In this document: piece by piece, positions 54,864 through 64,000 of the stretch
Layout: every line of letters begins with the position of its first letter
Numbering within the stretch: position 1 is the first letter of the stretch
NCBI RefSeq assembly: GCF_002926065.1
Contig: NZ_PREZ01000005.1
Coordinates: 418,739 to 482,738 of the forward strand
Source: Jeotgalibacillus proteolyticus
GTDB lineage: Bacteria > Bacillota > Bacilli > Bacillales > Jeotgalibacillaceae
Reading direction: 5' to 3'
Length of the DNA stretch: 64,000 nucleotides
Program-made: the position numbers and the translations under genes
Notes under the pieces: generated by a model
What the model saw: only the letters and a program-made list of their open reading frames with translations
What the model was told of the DNA's origin: nothing
The model's database searches: none

Positions 54864-54898
54864 AAAAAGAACTCAGGATTTCCCGGAGTTCTTTTTTA
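54864..54898. terminator. Terminator after the Gly/Tyr-rich gene
   Basis: AAAGAACTC pairs with GGAGTTCTTT around a short loop, with A and T runs at both sides, so it may also serve the convergent aldolase gene. Confidence 0.85.
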
Positions 54899-54922
54899 AT
54901 ACATTTTATTAGGTAAAATGTA

Positions 54923-55843
54923 TTACTGAAATTGATTCACCAGCTTTAAACGAACGAGCGTTTCTTTTAACGTTTCTCTTTTTTCGTCAGGCAGCTTTCG
55001 GGAAGGCGGTAAAACAGCTGTTGATACGTCTAAACCGCATATGGTAATGGCCTCTTTTATCACGTTAACAAAAGGTGCATCGAGCTTATAAATGAATGGC
55101 AAAGAGGTTAAGGTTTTGTTTAATTCCAAAGCTTTTTTTGTGTCACCCTTTATAAAGCTTTTATAAAGATCTGCGGAAAGCTCAGGAGCAAAATTTCCAG
55201 TTGCAGCGATAATTCCATCGCCGCCAAGACTAAGTGTGTTTAAAAATAAATCTTCAAACCCACAAAACACACAAAACTCCGGTTTGTATTCCTTAACTGT
55301 ACTTATAACCTCCCTTATGTGGCCTATACTGTCAACCGTTTCCTTAATCCCCACAATTGAATCGTACTCCTTAACGAGCTTCAGAATCAGTGATGGCGAA
55401 AGGTCCTGACCGGTCAATGCGGGGAAATTATAAAGTAATAATGGAAGTTCCGCTTCTTTGGCAATACTGCTGTAATGTTCATACAAATTCTCTTCGGAAA
55501 GCTTCATATAATAAGGGTTTATAACAACTGCCGCATCTGCGCCTATACGGGCTGCGTGAGCATTTAATTCCTTTACATCCCTCGTGCTTGTAGAACCCGT
55601 TCCAATCAAAACCGGCACCCGCCCATTTACCTCTTTAACGGCCAATTCAGCAATTTCTTTTCGTTCTTCAATGGATAATTGACTAAACTCTCCTCCCGTC
55701 CCTAGAAAAAACAGCCCATCTACACCCCTTTCGATGAGATGATTAATTAATTTTGCCATTCCTGCTTCATCAAAAGTTTCATCCTCACTAAAGATGGTGG
55801 ATACAGGCGGGATAACTCCTTTAAACGCTGGGGTCCTGCTCAT
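54923..55843 (-). CDS. DapA-family aldolase, probable 2-keto-3-deoxy sugar acid aldolase (YagE/YjhH-like)
   Basis: About 306 residues of the dihydrodipicolinate synthase/N-acetylneuraminate lyase barrel. GLFFLGTGGEFSQLS holds the carboxylate-binding loop, Tyr in LLLYNFPALTG and the Schiff-base Lys in IVGIKETVDS. A true DapA is unlikely: the gene follows, by 17 bp, the remnant of a YjhG/YagF-type pentonate dehydratase, whose product such aldolases cleave. The ATG at 55843 follows AGGAGG. It may now be orphaned. Confidence 0.82.
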   Translation of the reverse strand: MSRTPAFKGVIPPVSTIFSEDETFDEAGMAKLINHLIERGVDGLFFLGTGGEFSQLSIEERKEIAELAVKEVNGRVPVLIGTGSTSTRDVKELNAHAARIGADAAVVINPYYMKLSEENLYEHYSSIAKEAELPLLLYNFPALTGQDLSPSLILKLVKEYDSIVGIKETVDSIGHIREVISTVKEYKPEFCVFCGFEDLFLNTLSLGGDGIIAATGNFAPELSADLYKSFIKGDTKKALELNKTLTSLPFIYKLDAPFVNVIKEAITICGLDVSTAVLPPSRKLPDEKRETLKETLVRLKLVNQFQ

Positions 55844-55860
55844 ATTTTTACCTCCTGACA

Positions 55861-56149
55861 TCAAATTGTTTTTTGCTCCTCGGTATACTTCTTCCCTTTT
55901 TCCAAAAGCTCAATAATTTGATCAATATCGTAAATGCCGCCTTTCCACGTGCCGCCGCTTGCTGCCTGGAGAGCCGGCAAAAGTTATGTATCGTCAGGAA
56001 GATCAGGATTTTCTATTTAATCACGCTTCCGAACCAATATGACCAAGACAGGCTCCCGTTGATACTCCCGAAAACCGTCCATCGGTTAACAGCGTGAAGT
56101 ATTTTCCGTAAGAAAAAAAGTGTTCTGCATTATCAAATAATGTTCTTAT
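55861..56149 (-). pseudogene. Remnant of an IlvD/Edd-family sugar acid dehydratase (YjhG/YagF type)
   Basis: On the minus strand, translation from about 56149 gives SYGKYFTLLTDGRFSG and VSTGACLGHIGSEA, the conserved C-terminal signature of pentonate dehydratases, then a stop. After a short gap with further stops the same strand gives [27 protein letters not shown] and a final stop at 55861. The front of the gene and much of the segment between the two parts are missing. The decayed partner stands directly before the aldolase, with an intact RBS left between them. Confidence 0.8.
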
Positions 56150-56304
56150 TTATTCACAAAATGAGACTAGTGAATGTTTATTACTTGTACGGTTAGGTAA
56201 AATGTTTTATTGATATCCATATTGTTGCACTTTGGATAATTTTTTGCAATTAGTAATCAGAAAATTGCAAATGAAACCATCAATAAAACTCCTTATAGTC
56301 AATT

Positions 56305-56448
56305 CTAGTATCCCAGCTTGTCAGAAATTTTCCCTGCATGCCCCTTAAGATCCTCGATGACTACTTCAGCCTTCTCAATATGAGTGAGAAATTGTTCCTT
56401 TTAAATAGCCTTGCCCTTCTCTACTGTACTTTTTAATTGATTCACCTT
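56305..56448 (-). pseudogene. Possible fragment of another decayed gene
   Basis: Minus-strand translation gives KVNQLKSTVEKGKAI, an internal stop, then KEQFLTHIEKAEVVIEDLKG and HAGKISDKLGY, stop. The helical, protein-like composition and clean C-terminus suggest a broken gene. I do not recognise the family, and no start or full-length frame exists. The rest of the 55.86-56.58 kb gap is AT-rich without further features that I can see. Confidence 0.35.
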
Positions 56449-56586
56449 ATACCGAAAAATTATTAAACCCTCCGAAGTACTGCATCCAAATCTCCGCCAC
56501 TTAGAATACCGGAAGAAAATTATGCTATTATGCTATTATACTTATACGCACAATTTTATTTTTAGTGAACGGATGGAGTGTTAGTA

Positions 56587-57705
56587 GTGAGTGAAGCAAA
56601 ATATAAAATGGTTAAAAACTGGATAAAATCGAAAATACAGGACAGTACTTTTGTGCCTAGGCAAAAAATCCATTCTGAAAGTGAATTAATGGAGAAATTT
56701 ACTGTCAGCAGGCATACGGTCAGAGTAGCTCTCGGAGAATTAGTAAGTGAAGGCTGGCTTTATAAGGAACAAGGGGCTGGAACGTATGTAGCAGAACGAA
56801 CCGAAAAAATTATGGCTGTTGATACGGCTGCTTCTAAGAGTATCGCTATTATTGTTACCTATATATCTGATTATATCTTTCCCTCTATTATCCGCGGCGC
56901 AGAGAATGTATTAAGACAAGCCGGTTTCCAGGTAAGTCTGTTTAGTACAAATAGTGATCACAGCCAGGAAAGAAAAATATTAGAAACGATCATCTCCCGG
57001 AAATTCGATGGTGTAATTGTTGAGCCTACCAGAAGTGCAATTGCCAATCCAAATATTAATTATTATTTGAACTTAGAGGCTCAGAATATCCCTTATGTAA
57101 TGATTAATGCAGCGTATGATGAGCTCGAACCCGTAAATGTTGTGTTAGATGATGAAAAGGGCGGATACCTTCAGACCGAGCATTTAATTAGTTCCGGCCA
57201 TAACGATATCGTTGGCTTTTTTAAAAACGATGATTTACAAGGACTAAAAAGAATGAAAGGATTCATAAAGGCGCATCGTAAAAACGGCGTCCCAATTAAC
57301 CCTGAAAATATTGTTACCTATTCAACTGAGGGTAAGTTTGCTAAACCGGTTGAAGCCTTAAAAAAGATAGTTCAGGATTCCCCGACCCTCCCGACCGGCA
57401 TTGTGTGTTATAACGATGAGCTTGCGATGAAATTATTGGAGGTTTTAAGGCAGCATAATTTATGCGTGCCAGATGATATATCCATTATAGGATTTGATGA
57501 TTCATTTTTTGCTGATGTATCAGAGGTAAAGCTGACGAGTATAAAGCATCCTAAAAGTGAGCTTGGTGAAATGGCCGCAAAAAAAATAATTGAACTCACT
57601 CAAAATGCAAAAACCAATAACGCTAAACTCGCTGAGCTAGAATCCCATTTATTTGAACCGGTCATTGTATATCGAAACTCCACAAAAGAACTAACGAAGA
57701 GCTGA
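56587..57705 (+). CDS. araR: AraR-type transcriptional repressor
   Basis: 372 residues: a GntR-type winged helix (residues ~5-70, ESELMEKFTVSRHTVRVALGELV split motif, QGAGTYVAE) fused to a LacI/PBP1-like sugar-binding domain (DDISIIGFDDSFFADVSEVKLTS). This fusion is diagnostic of AraR, which binds L-arabinose. The GTG at 56587, 8 nt after GGATGGAG, is preferred to a GTG 9 nt upstream. Upstream of the arabinan importer operon, with AraR-box-like palindromes in between. Confidence 0.9.
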   Translation: MSEAKYKMVKNWIKSKIQDSTFVPRQKIHSESELMEKFTVSRHTVRVALGELVSEGWLYKEQGAGTYVAERTEKIMAVDTAASKSIAIIVTYISDYIFPSIIRGAENVLRQAGFQVSLFSTNSDHSQERKILETIISRKFDGVIVEPTRSAIANPNINYYLNLEAQNIPYVMINAAYDELEPVNVVLDDEKGGYLQTEHLISSGHNDIVGFFKNDDLQGLKRMKGFIKAHRKNGVPINPENIVTYSTEGKFAKPVEALKKIVQDSPTLPTGIVCYNDELAMKLLEVLRQHNLCVPDDISIIGFDDSFFADVSEVKLTSIKHPKSELGEMAAKKIIELTQNAKTNNAKLAELESHLFEPVIVYRNSTKELTKS

Positions 57706-57729
57706 CCGCTTGTCCTTCGTTAGTTTTTT
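57690..57729 (+). terminator. Terminator of araR, overlapping its stop
   Basis: CTAACGAAG pairs with CTTCGTTAG around a 15-nt loop and is followed by seven Ts. The left arm lies in the last codons of araR. Confidence 0.85.
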
Positions 57730-57827
57730 TATTTAAACAAAACAAGCATCCCTATTGCTCATCTGTCCTCTCCCCAAACCTGCTTAGAGGATTCTATCTC
57801 TACACCGTAATGATTTGCCCCCTTTTC

Positions 57828-57843
57828 CCTTGTACGTACGAAA
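57828..57843. promoter_or_regulatory. AraR-box-like operator
   Basis: CCTTGTACGTACGAAA matches 12 of 16 positions of the AraR box ATTTGTACGTACAAAT, including the GTAC centre. It lies about 40 bp before the importer promoter. The rest of the 344-bp gap between araR and the binding-protein gene holds the araR terminator, the promoter below and an untranslated leader of about 135 bp. Confidence 0.6.
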
Positions 57844-57879
57844 TGAAAGATATTCCGGATGTAATCCCATTTTTTGCTG

Positions 57880-57908
57880 TTGACATATACGTATATGTTT
57901 CTTATACT
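57880..57908 (+). promoter_or_regulatory. Sigma-A promoter with palindromic operator, arabino-oligosaccharide operon
   Basis: TTGACA (57880-57885) and TATACT (57903-57908) are 17 bp apart. The spacer and -35 contain the perfect 16-bp palindrome ACATATACGTATATGT, which shares only the TACGTA centre with AraR boxes. Binding there would block RNA polymerase directly. Confidence 0.78.
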
Positions 57909-58049
57909 TGTTTTAATAAATGTATGCGCTTCCAAAAATATAACTGAAAATTTTGTTAATATAAGGGAAGGAGGATCGCTGTTATAAGCTCTATTGTTCC
58001 AAAACTTTGTTTGTTTAATAGATAAATAAATTAAAGGTGGGAATAAAAA

Positions 58050-59396
58050 ATGAAAAAGAAAACTCTTTCTGCTTTAAGTCCTTTATCACTATCGCTGGTA
58101 CTCGTTTTAGCTGCATGCAGTGGAGGAGAAGATGCCGCTGAATCATCTGAAGCTGATGAGGTAGAAGTTGCCGGTTCCGACATTGAAGATGCAACAGAAT
58201 TAACTTTTTGGACCTTTGCCGGCACCCACGCAACCTTCTTTGCAAATGCAGCTGACAGATGGAACGAAGAAAATCCGGATAATCCGATCCAATTAACAGC
58301 TGAAACGTATCCATTTGACCAAATGCACAATAACCTATTAATGGCTTTACAATCAGGTTCTGGTGCACCTGATTTAGCTGATATTGAACTGGCTAAATTC
58401 TCTAACTTCCTTAGAGGCGATGTTCAATTAGAACCCCTTAATGATCTCATTGAGCCTGAACTGGATGGATTTATGGAAGAAAGATTAAACATCTATGCTA
58501 AGGATGGGAATTATTATGGAGCCCCTACCCACTTAGGCGCTTCAGTTGTTTACTACAATACTGAAATTATGGACCAGGCAGGCGTTGATATTGACTCAAT
58601 TGAAACCTGGGATGATTACGTAGAAGCGGGACAGACGGTTGTAGAAGCAACAGGAAAACCAATGACAACAATTGCCGATAACTGGTACGGAATCTGGCCA
58701 TATGTGGTGCAAAAAGGCTCTGACTTCTTTGATGAAAATGGAGAATTAACATTAGACAACGAAGAAAACATTGAAACACTGCAATTTATTGATGACTTAG
58801 TGAATGAATATGAAATTGCCGAGCTTGCTCCAGGAGGAGGATATCATTCTGAGGAGTTTTATGGCTTTATGAATGATGGCGGTCAGGCATCTCTAGTTAT
58901 TCCAATGTTTTATATGAAGGATTTCACAACGTATATGCCGGATCTCGAAGGCAAAATTCAAATTCGTCCTATGCCGACATGGTCTGATTCAGACATCCAG
59001 ACTGTCACCATGGGAGGAACCGGAACTTCTGTTATCAGTCAATCAGAAAATACTGATCTGGCAAAGGAATTTCTTTACTTCGCTAAAATGTCTAAAGAAG
59101 GAAATATACAGCTATGGAAAGAGCTTGGCTTTGATCCTCCTCGATGGGATGTTTGGGAGGACGAGGAAATGAGAGAAGATAATGTGTATTACCAATACTT
59201 CCACGATGATATTTTTGATATCCTACTGGGCATTAGAGATAATGTCGGAGGCATCCAAATAAATGAATACACGCCGGATGTTTTAACAGAGATTGATACG
59301 AACATTATGCACAACGTTCTAAGAGAGCAAAATCAGACACCGGAAGAAGCTTTGAAGCAATCGGCTGATACGATAAGACAGAAAATAGGAAATTAA
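58050..59396 (+). CDS. Arabino-oligosaccharide-binding lipoprotein (AraN-like)
   Basis: 448 residues, lipobox LAAC (Cys23), acidic linker, then MalE-like fold with ELTFWTFAGTHATFFANAAD, SGAPDLADIELAKFSNFLRG and YYGAPTHLGASVVYYNTEIM. First gene of the operon binding protein-permease-permease-YesL-GH51, controlled by AraR-type sites. Substrate inferred from AraR, the GH51 enzyme and araA next door. Confidence 0.9.
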   Translation: MKKKTLSALSPLSLSLVLVLAACSGGEDAAESSEADEVEVAGSDIEDATELTFWTFAGTHATFFANAADRWNEENPDNPIQLTAETYPFDQMHNNLLMALQSGSGAPDLADIELAKFSNFLRGDVQLEPLNDLIEPELDGFMEERLNIYAKDGNYYGAPTHLGASVVYYNTEIMDQAGVDIDSIETWDDYVEAGQTVVEATGKPMTTIADNWYGIWPYVVQKGSDFFDENGELTLDNEENIETLQFIDDLVNEYEIAELAPGGGYHSEEFYGFMNDGGQASLVIPMFYMKDFTTYMPDLEGKIQIRPMPTWSDSDIQTVTMGGTGTSVISQSENTDLAKEFLYFAKMSKEGNIQLWKELGFDPPRWDVWEDEEMREDNVYYQYFHDDIFDILLGIRDNVGGIQINEYTPDVLTEIDTNIMHNVLREQNQTPEEALKQSADTIRQKIGN

Positions 59397-59408
59397 AATA
59401 CAGTGCAC

Positions 59409-59434
59409 CATGGGCAGGCTCCCCCCTGCCCATG
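59409..59434 (+). other. Intercistronic stem-loop between araN-like and permease genes
   Basis: CATGGGCAGG pairs perfectly with CCTGCCCATG around a 6-nt loop, 12 bp after the binding-protein stop and without a T run. It is in the same place as the hairpin in the beta-1,2-glucan operon and probably stabilises the binding-protein mRNA. Confidence 0.75.
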
Positions 59435-59463
59435 ATCTACTATTTAAAGTTAGAAGGGATAAT

Positions 59464-60417
59464 ATGAGCGGATTAGATGTTAATAAAAGTAACAATCCAT
59501 CCACTTTAGCACCTGCAAAGAGAGAGAATAAAATGTTGAGGTTTTTAAATTCAAAAAAAGTAGCTCCCTATATTTTTGTATTTCCATTTATTTTATCTTT
59601 TTCAGTCCTGACCCTTTACCCGACAATTCAAGCATTTATTATGAGCTTCCAGAGAATTCTTCCGGGTCAAGTTGAATTCATAGGACTACAAAATTACCAG
59701 CGGATCTTTAATCAGACTTTTTATAAGGCATTAGCCAATTCGACCATATTCATGCTTTTAACCGTATTAATTTTAGTCACTGTCCCTATTATATTAGCAA
59801 TCTTACTGGACTCCAGATTAGTTAAATTTAAAACCTTTTTCCGTTCTGCACTGTTTATTCCGGCATTAACCTCTATTGTCGTTGCCGGAGTTATTTTCAG
59901 ATTAGTTTTTTCAGAATCGGATCAGGCCATTGCCAATCAGATTGTAGGCTTCTTTGGCTTTGACCCGATCAGGTGGCAATTCACTGCGTGGTCAGGAATG
60001 TTTTTAATGGTCATGATGGCTTCCTGGAGATGGATGGGCGTCAACGTCTTATATTTTTTGGCCGGCTTGCAGAACATCCCTAAGGAATTATATGAGTCTG
60101 CTGAAATTGATGGAGCAAATATCTATCAAAGGTTCACAAATGTAACCCTCCCCTTCTTAAAGCCAATCATTATTTTTGTAACGACCATCAGTATCATTGG
60201 CGGTTTTAGAGTATTCGAAGAAAGCTATGTTATCTGGCAGGGAACTTCCCCTGGAAATATCGGATTAACACTTGTCGGAATGTTATATCAGCAGGGGATT
60301 CAACAAAATGATATGGGCTTTGGCGCTGCTATTGGTGTCATTCTGCTGATTCTAATATTTGTAGTGAGTATAATCTACCTTCTACTGACTGGTGCATTTA
60401 AAAGAGGTGATGAGTAG
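59464..60417 (+). CDS. Arabino-oligosaccharide ABC transporter permease (AraP-like)
   Basis: 317 residues starting MSGLDVNKSN with GAAGGGA upstream; an earlier in-frame ATG lies in the intercistronic hairpin. Six membrane segments after a ~30-residue cytosolic start, with the EAA loop YESAEIDGANIYQRFTNVTLP. Pairs with the AraQ-like protein, which starts 1 bp after its stop. Confidence 0.92.
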   Translation: MSGLDVNKSNNPSTLAPAKRENKMLRFLNSKKVAPYIFVFPFILSFSVLTLYPTIQAFIMSFQRILPGQVEFIGLQNYQRIFNQTFYKALANSTIFMLLTVLILVTVPIILAILLDSRLVKFKTFFRSALFIPALTSIVVAGVIFRLVFSESDQAIANQIVGFFGFDPIRWQFTAWSGMFLMVMMASWRWMGVNVLYFLAGLQNIPKELYESAEIDGANIYQRFTNVTLPFLKPIIIFVTTISIIGGFRVFEESYVIWQGTSPGNIGLTLVGMLYQQGIQQNDMGFGAAIGVILLILIFVVSIIYLLLTGAFKRGDE

Positions 60418-60418
60418 G

Positions 60419-61255
60419 ATGAGAAAAAATAATACCTTAGCTAAATGGATCGCAAATAGTGCGTTTATACTTATCGCGTTTATTGCCTTGTTCCCTTTAT
60501 TAAGCCTGATTATTTCCTCCTTTCGTCCATCGTCAGAATTAATGAGAAACGGAATATCTTTTTCGATTAATTGGAGTGAGCTCTCCCTTCGGAATTATAT
60601 TCATATCTTTACTGACTCTCCTTCTTACTGGCAATGGTATGGAAATAGCTTAATCATTTCAACACTCACGATCGTATTATCGCTTTTCTTTTCATCTATG
60701 GTAGGTTACGCCCTAGCCGTATATAAGTTCAGAGGAAGAAACCTGCTGTTCCTGTTCGTACTGGTTATAATCATGATTCCATTTGAAATCCTTATGCTTC
60801 CGCTCTATCAATTAATGATTAATTTAAATGTTATTAATACGTATACAGGCGTGATGCTCCCATTAATCGTGGCTCCTATTGCTGTCTTTTTCTTCAGACA
60901 ATATGCTATGGGTCTCCCGACTGAATTAATGGACTCTGCTCGAATTGACGGCTGTACGGAATATGGAATCTTCTTCAGGATCATGGCGCCTTTGATGCTT
61001 CCTTCATTCTCAGCTATGGCTATCCTGCAAGGCTTAAACAGCTGGAACAATTTTTTATGGCCGCTGCTTGTCATACGGTCAAACGATTTATTCACATTGC
61101 CTATTGGACTGGCGACATTGCTGACTCCTTACGGGAATAACTATGACACATTAATTGCAGGGTCTGTCATGACCATTATCCCAATCATTATTCTCTTTAT
61201 CTTCTTCCAGCGATACTTTGTTGCAGGTCTTGCTTCCGGTAGTGTAAAAGGATGA
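60419..61255 (+). CDS. Arabino-oligosaccharide ABC transporter permease (AraQ-like)
   Basis: 278 residues from MRKNNTLAKW, with six membrane segments and the EAA loop MDSARIDGCTEYGIFFRIMAP. C-terminus FFQRYFVAGLASGSVKG is typical of AraQ/MalG. The ATG at 60419 has AGAGGTGATGAG upstream. ATPase expected to be supplied elsewhere (MsmX type). Confidence 0.92.
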   Translation: MRKNNTLAKWIANSAFILIAFIALFPLLSLIISSFRPSSELMRNGISFSINWSELSLRNYIHIFTDSPSYWQWYGNSLIISTLTIVLSLFFSSMVGYALAVYKFRGRNLLFLFVLVIIMIPFEILMLPLYQLMINLNVINTYTGVMLPLIVAPIAVFFFRQYAMGLPTELMDSARIDGCTEYGIFFRIMAPLMLPSFSAMAILQGLNSWNNFLWPLLVIRSNDLFTLPIGLATLLTPYGNNYDTLIAGSVMTIIPIIILFIFFQRYFVAGLASGSVKG

Positions 61256-61289
61256 TCAAGACAACTACTTTTCAAAGAGGTGTCAGCGA

Positions 61290-61928
61290 ATGACCAGCCA
61301 AAACATTGTAAACTCATTGGATAAAATCCTGACATGGATCATGCGCTTAGTACTCGTAAATGTATTATGGGTCTTATATACAATGCTTGGATTAATCGTG
61401 GGCGGAATCTTTCCGGCTACGATCGCGGCATTAAAAATTTTCAGGAAGTGGACCATGGGCGACCTCGATGTTTCAATACGGAAAACCTTTAAACAGGAAT
61501 ATCGAGAGGAGTTTATAAACGCTAATATAGTAGGCTGGATCCTTACCATCGCAGGGGCAGTTCTTTATACGAATTATTTAGCCATAAAAAGCATGGGTGA
61601 TATCAACATCATTTTTTCTGTCGCCTTTTATCTCCTGATTCTTTTTTATGTGAATTTGGTTATATGGTCTTTCCCGCAATTAGCCCATTACAACGGAAAT
61701 ATTGCACACTTCTTTAGAAATGCCATCATCATTGGCTTTGGCCAGCTTCATTACACAATCGCGATCGGTATGTATCTTTTTATCGTGCTTTACTTTTCAT
61801 TAAAATTCCCTGGTCTTCTCCCGTTTTTCACTATAAGCATCGCAGCTTACGGGTGGATCAGGCTGTCAATGAACCTATTCCAAAAAAATGATCAGAAAAT
61901 GACTAAACCATTGTTGGTAGAGGGGTGA
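61290..61928 (+). CDS. YesL-like (DUF624) membrane protein
   Basis: 212 residues with about five membrane segments. VNVLWVLYTMLGLIVGGIFPATIAAL is the conserved DUF624 start, with RKWTMGD after it. Such proteins accompany oligosaccharide importers for rhamnogalacturonan and arabinan in Bacillus. Probably helps the transporter or its regulation. Mechanism unknown. It lies 34 bp after the AraQ-like gene and 5 bp before the GH51 gene. Confidence 0.85.
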   Translation: MTSQNIVNSLDKILTWIMRLVLVNVLWVLYTMLGLIVGGIFPATIAALKIFRKWTMGDLDVSIRKTFKQEYREEFINANIVGWILTIAGAVLYTNYLAIKSMGDINIIFSVAFYLLILFYVNLVIWSFPQLAHYNGNIAHFFRNAIIIGFGQLHYTIAIGMYLFIVLYFSLKFPGLLPFFTISIAAYGWIRLSMNLFQKNDQKMTKPLLVEG

Positions 61929-61933
61929 CCTAA

Positions 61934-63454
<1,521 letters not shown>

Positions 63455-63468
63455 TTAATAAGAAAGAA

Positions 63469-63506
63469 GCAGGGGGCTGAGACATTTATTTGTCTCAGCC
63501 CCCTGC
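63469..63506. terminator. Perfect hairpin after abfA
   Basis: GCAGGGGGCTGAGACA pairs perfectly with TGTCTCAGCCCCCTGC around 6 nt, 14 bp after the abfA stop. The + strand has no T run, so it may be a weak or non-classical terminator. It adjoins the subclass B repeat and shares the TGAGACA core with the hairpin at 11734-11769. Confidence 0.65.
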
Positions 63507-63637
63507 CCGGTTCACTGCGCTTCAGGGGGACGCTTTCCGCGGGGCGGGGCTTGAGCTAACTTGCTTTCAGCAAGTGGATCTCAAGCTCCCGCTTCATCCC
63601 GCAGGAGTCGCCCCCTTACGCTCCGTTCTCCTCACGT
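63507..63637 (-). repeat. Interspersed palindromic repeat, subclass B
   Basis: Reverse-oriented copy: CCGGTTCACTGCGCTTCAGG at the left and CTCACGT at the right flank the common core. Located between the convergent abfA and araA genes with the hairpin at its CCGG end. Confidence 0.9.
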
Positions 63638-63725
63638 TTCTTATCGTAACAGTCTTCCATCATCTACCTTATGGAGTTAAATGCCATCCTCCTTATCTAC
63701 ATTACATTTCTTTATTCTGTGAAGA

Positions 63726-64000
63726 TTATCGGTAGACTACATCATTCCATCGTATTTCATTCTTGAAAGCATGCTGATTGGTATCGTTATTGATTACCAG
63801 TAATTCAATCGAGGATAGTTCCGCAAAGTCGCGTAATTGCTCAGTTGATACGTTATAGGAGAAGCAGGTATGATGCGCACCGCCTGCCTGGATCCAGTTC
63901 TCCACTGCCTGGTTCAAAGATGGCTGGGCCTTCCATAGCACTCTTGCTACTGGAAGATTGGGCATGTCTTTTTCAGGCTGCACTGCGTCCACTTCATTTA
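63726..64000 (-). CDS. araA: L-arabinose isomerase, C-terminal part (cut by the window edge)
   Basis: The last ~91 residues of AraA, reading in from the right edge: NEVDAVQPEKDMPNLPVARV, then AGGAHHTCFSYNVSTEQLRD and a terminal RWNDVVYR. The AGGAHHTCFS segment carries a conserved metal-site histidine region of AraA. It converts L-arabinose to L-ribulose. Convergent with the abfA operon. The rest of the gene lies beyond position 64000. Confidence 0.95.
   Translation of the reverse strand, partial: NEVDAVQPEKDMPNLPVARVLWKAQPSLNQAVENWIQAGGAHHTCFSYNVSTEQLRDFAELSSIELLVINNDTNQHAFKNEIRWNDVVYR

Noticed and set aside
54923-55843. Lysine-pathway DapA
   Set aside because: No lysine or diaminopimelate genes are near, and the decayed YjhG/YagF-type dehydratase directly upstream points to sugar-acid breakdown.
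63490-63735. Open reading frame of 81 codons over the repeat after abfA
   Set aside because: It translates the subclass B repeat. Similar peptides come from other copies (for example 11487-11786), so this is a repeat artefact, not a gene.

Overview
The window looks like chromosome of a low-GC, Gram-positive, endospore-former-type member of the Bacillaceae/Planococcaceae. The evidence is S-box riboswitches, strong AGGAGG ribosome binding sites, TTG and GTG starts, lipobox solute-binding proteins, cre-like CcpA sites, B. subtilis-type gene neighbourhoods (mtn, kip/pxp, yxjCDEF, araR/araNPQ) and many copies of a ~120-130 bp palindromic repeat. I see no rRNA, tRNA, CRISPR array, prophage or insertion sequence. 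The genus cannot be fixed from the sequence alone.

Layout. (1) 0.2-10.6 kb: methionine salvage. Two divergent SAM-I riboswitches control a leftward operon (sulfite-oxidase-family molybdoenzyme, mtnK, mtnA, and a ribose-type ABC transporter likely to import methylthioribose) and a rightward operon (mtnW-mtnX-mtnB-mtnD). (2) 11-13 kb: a YjlB-like cupin with a sigma-B-like promoter and a CAP/SCP protein. (3) 13-23 kb: a locus that looks dedicated to beta-1,2-glucan oligosaccharides: LacI regulator, ABC importer, GH3 beta-glucosidase and a 1101-residue GH94 phosphorylase. (4) 23-33 kb: a second phosphorylase locus: ABC importer, DUF1861 protein, GH130 phosphorylase and divergent LacI regulator. 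A secreted 908-residue protein of unknown specificity has a promoter carrying the same palindrome as the second regulator. (5) 33-39 kb: small housekeeping genes, then CstA with a small protein ending in Cys-Cys and an ArsA-like ATPase. (6) 39-46.5 kb: a glycine betaine/choline-type ABC importer and a 5-oxoprolinase operon (pxpB-pxpC-pxpA plus NRAMP-like ycsG). (7) 46.6-48.7 kb: membrane proteins and a 190-bp tandem triplication. (8) 48.7-53.4 kb: ketone-body use (scoAB, GntP permease, 3-hydroxybutyrate dehydrogenase, LysR regulator). (9) 53.5-54.9 kb: two glycine-rich low-complexity proteins flanking a holin-like gene. (10) 54.9-64 kb: a 2-keto-3-deoxy sugar acid aldolase beside a decayed dehydratase, then an arabinan/arabino-oligosaccharide system (AraR, AraNPQ-like importer, YesL-like protein, GH51 arabinofuranosidase) and the end of araA.

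How the parts fit. Much of the window serves glycan scavenging. Three MalEFG-type importers, two of them paired with cytosolic phosphorylases that save ATP, are each under a local repressor with a recognisable palindrome, and CcpA-like sites overlie several promoters. The least explained elements are the 908-residue secreted protein, the DUF1861 partner of GH130, the molybdoenzyme in the methylthioribose operon, the CstA/CC-terminal/ArsA trio, and the two-subclass repeat family.
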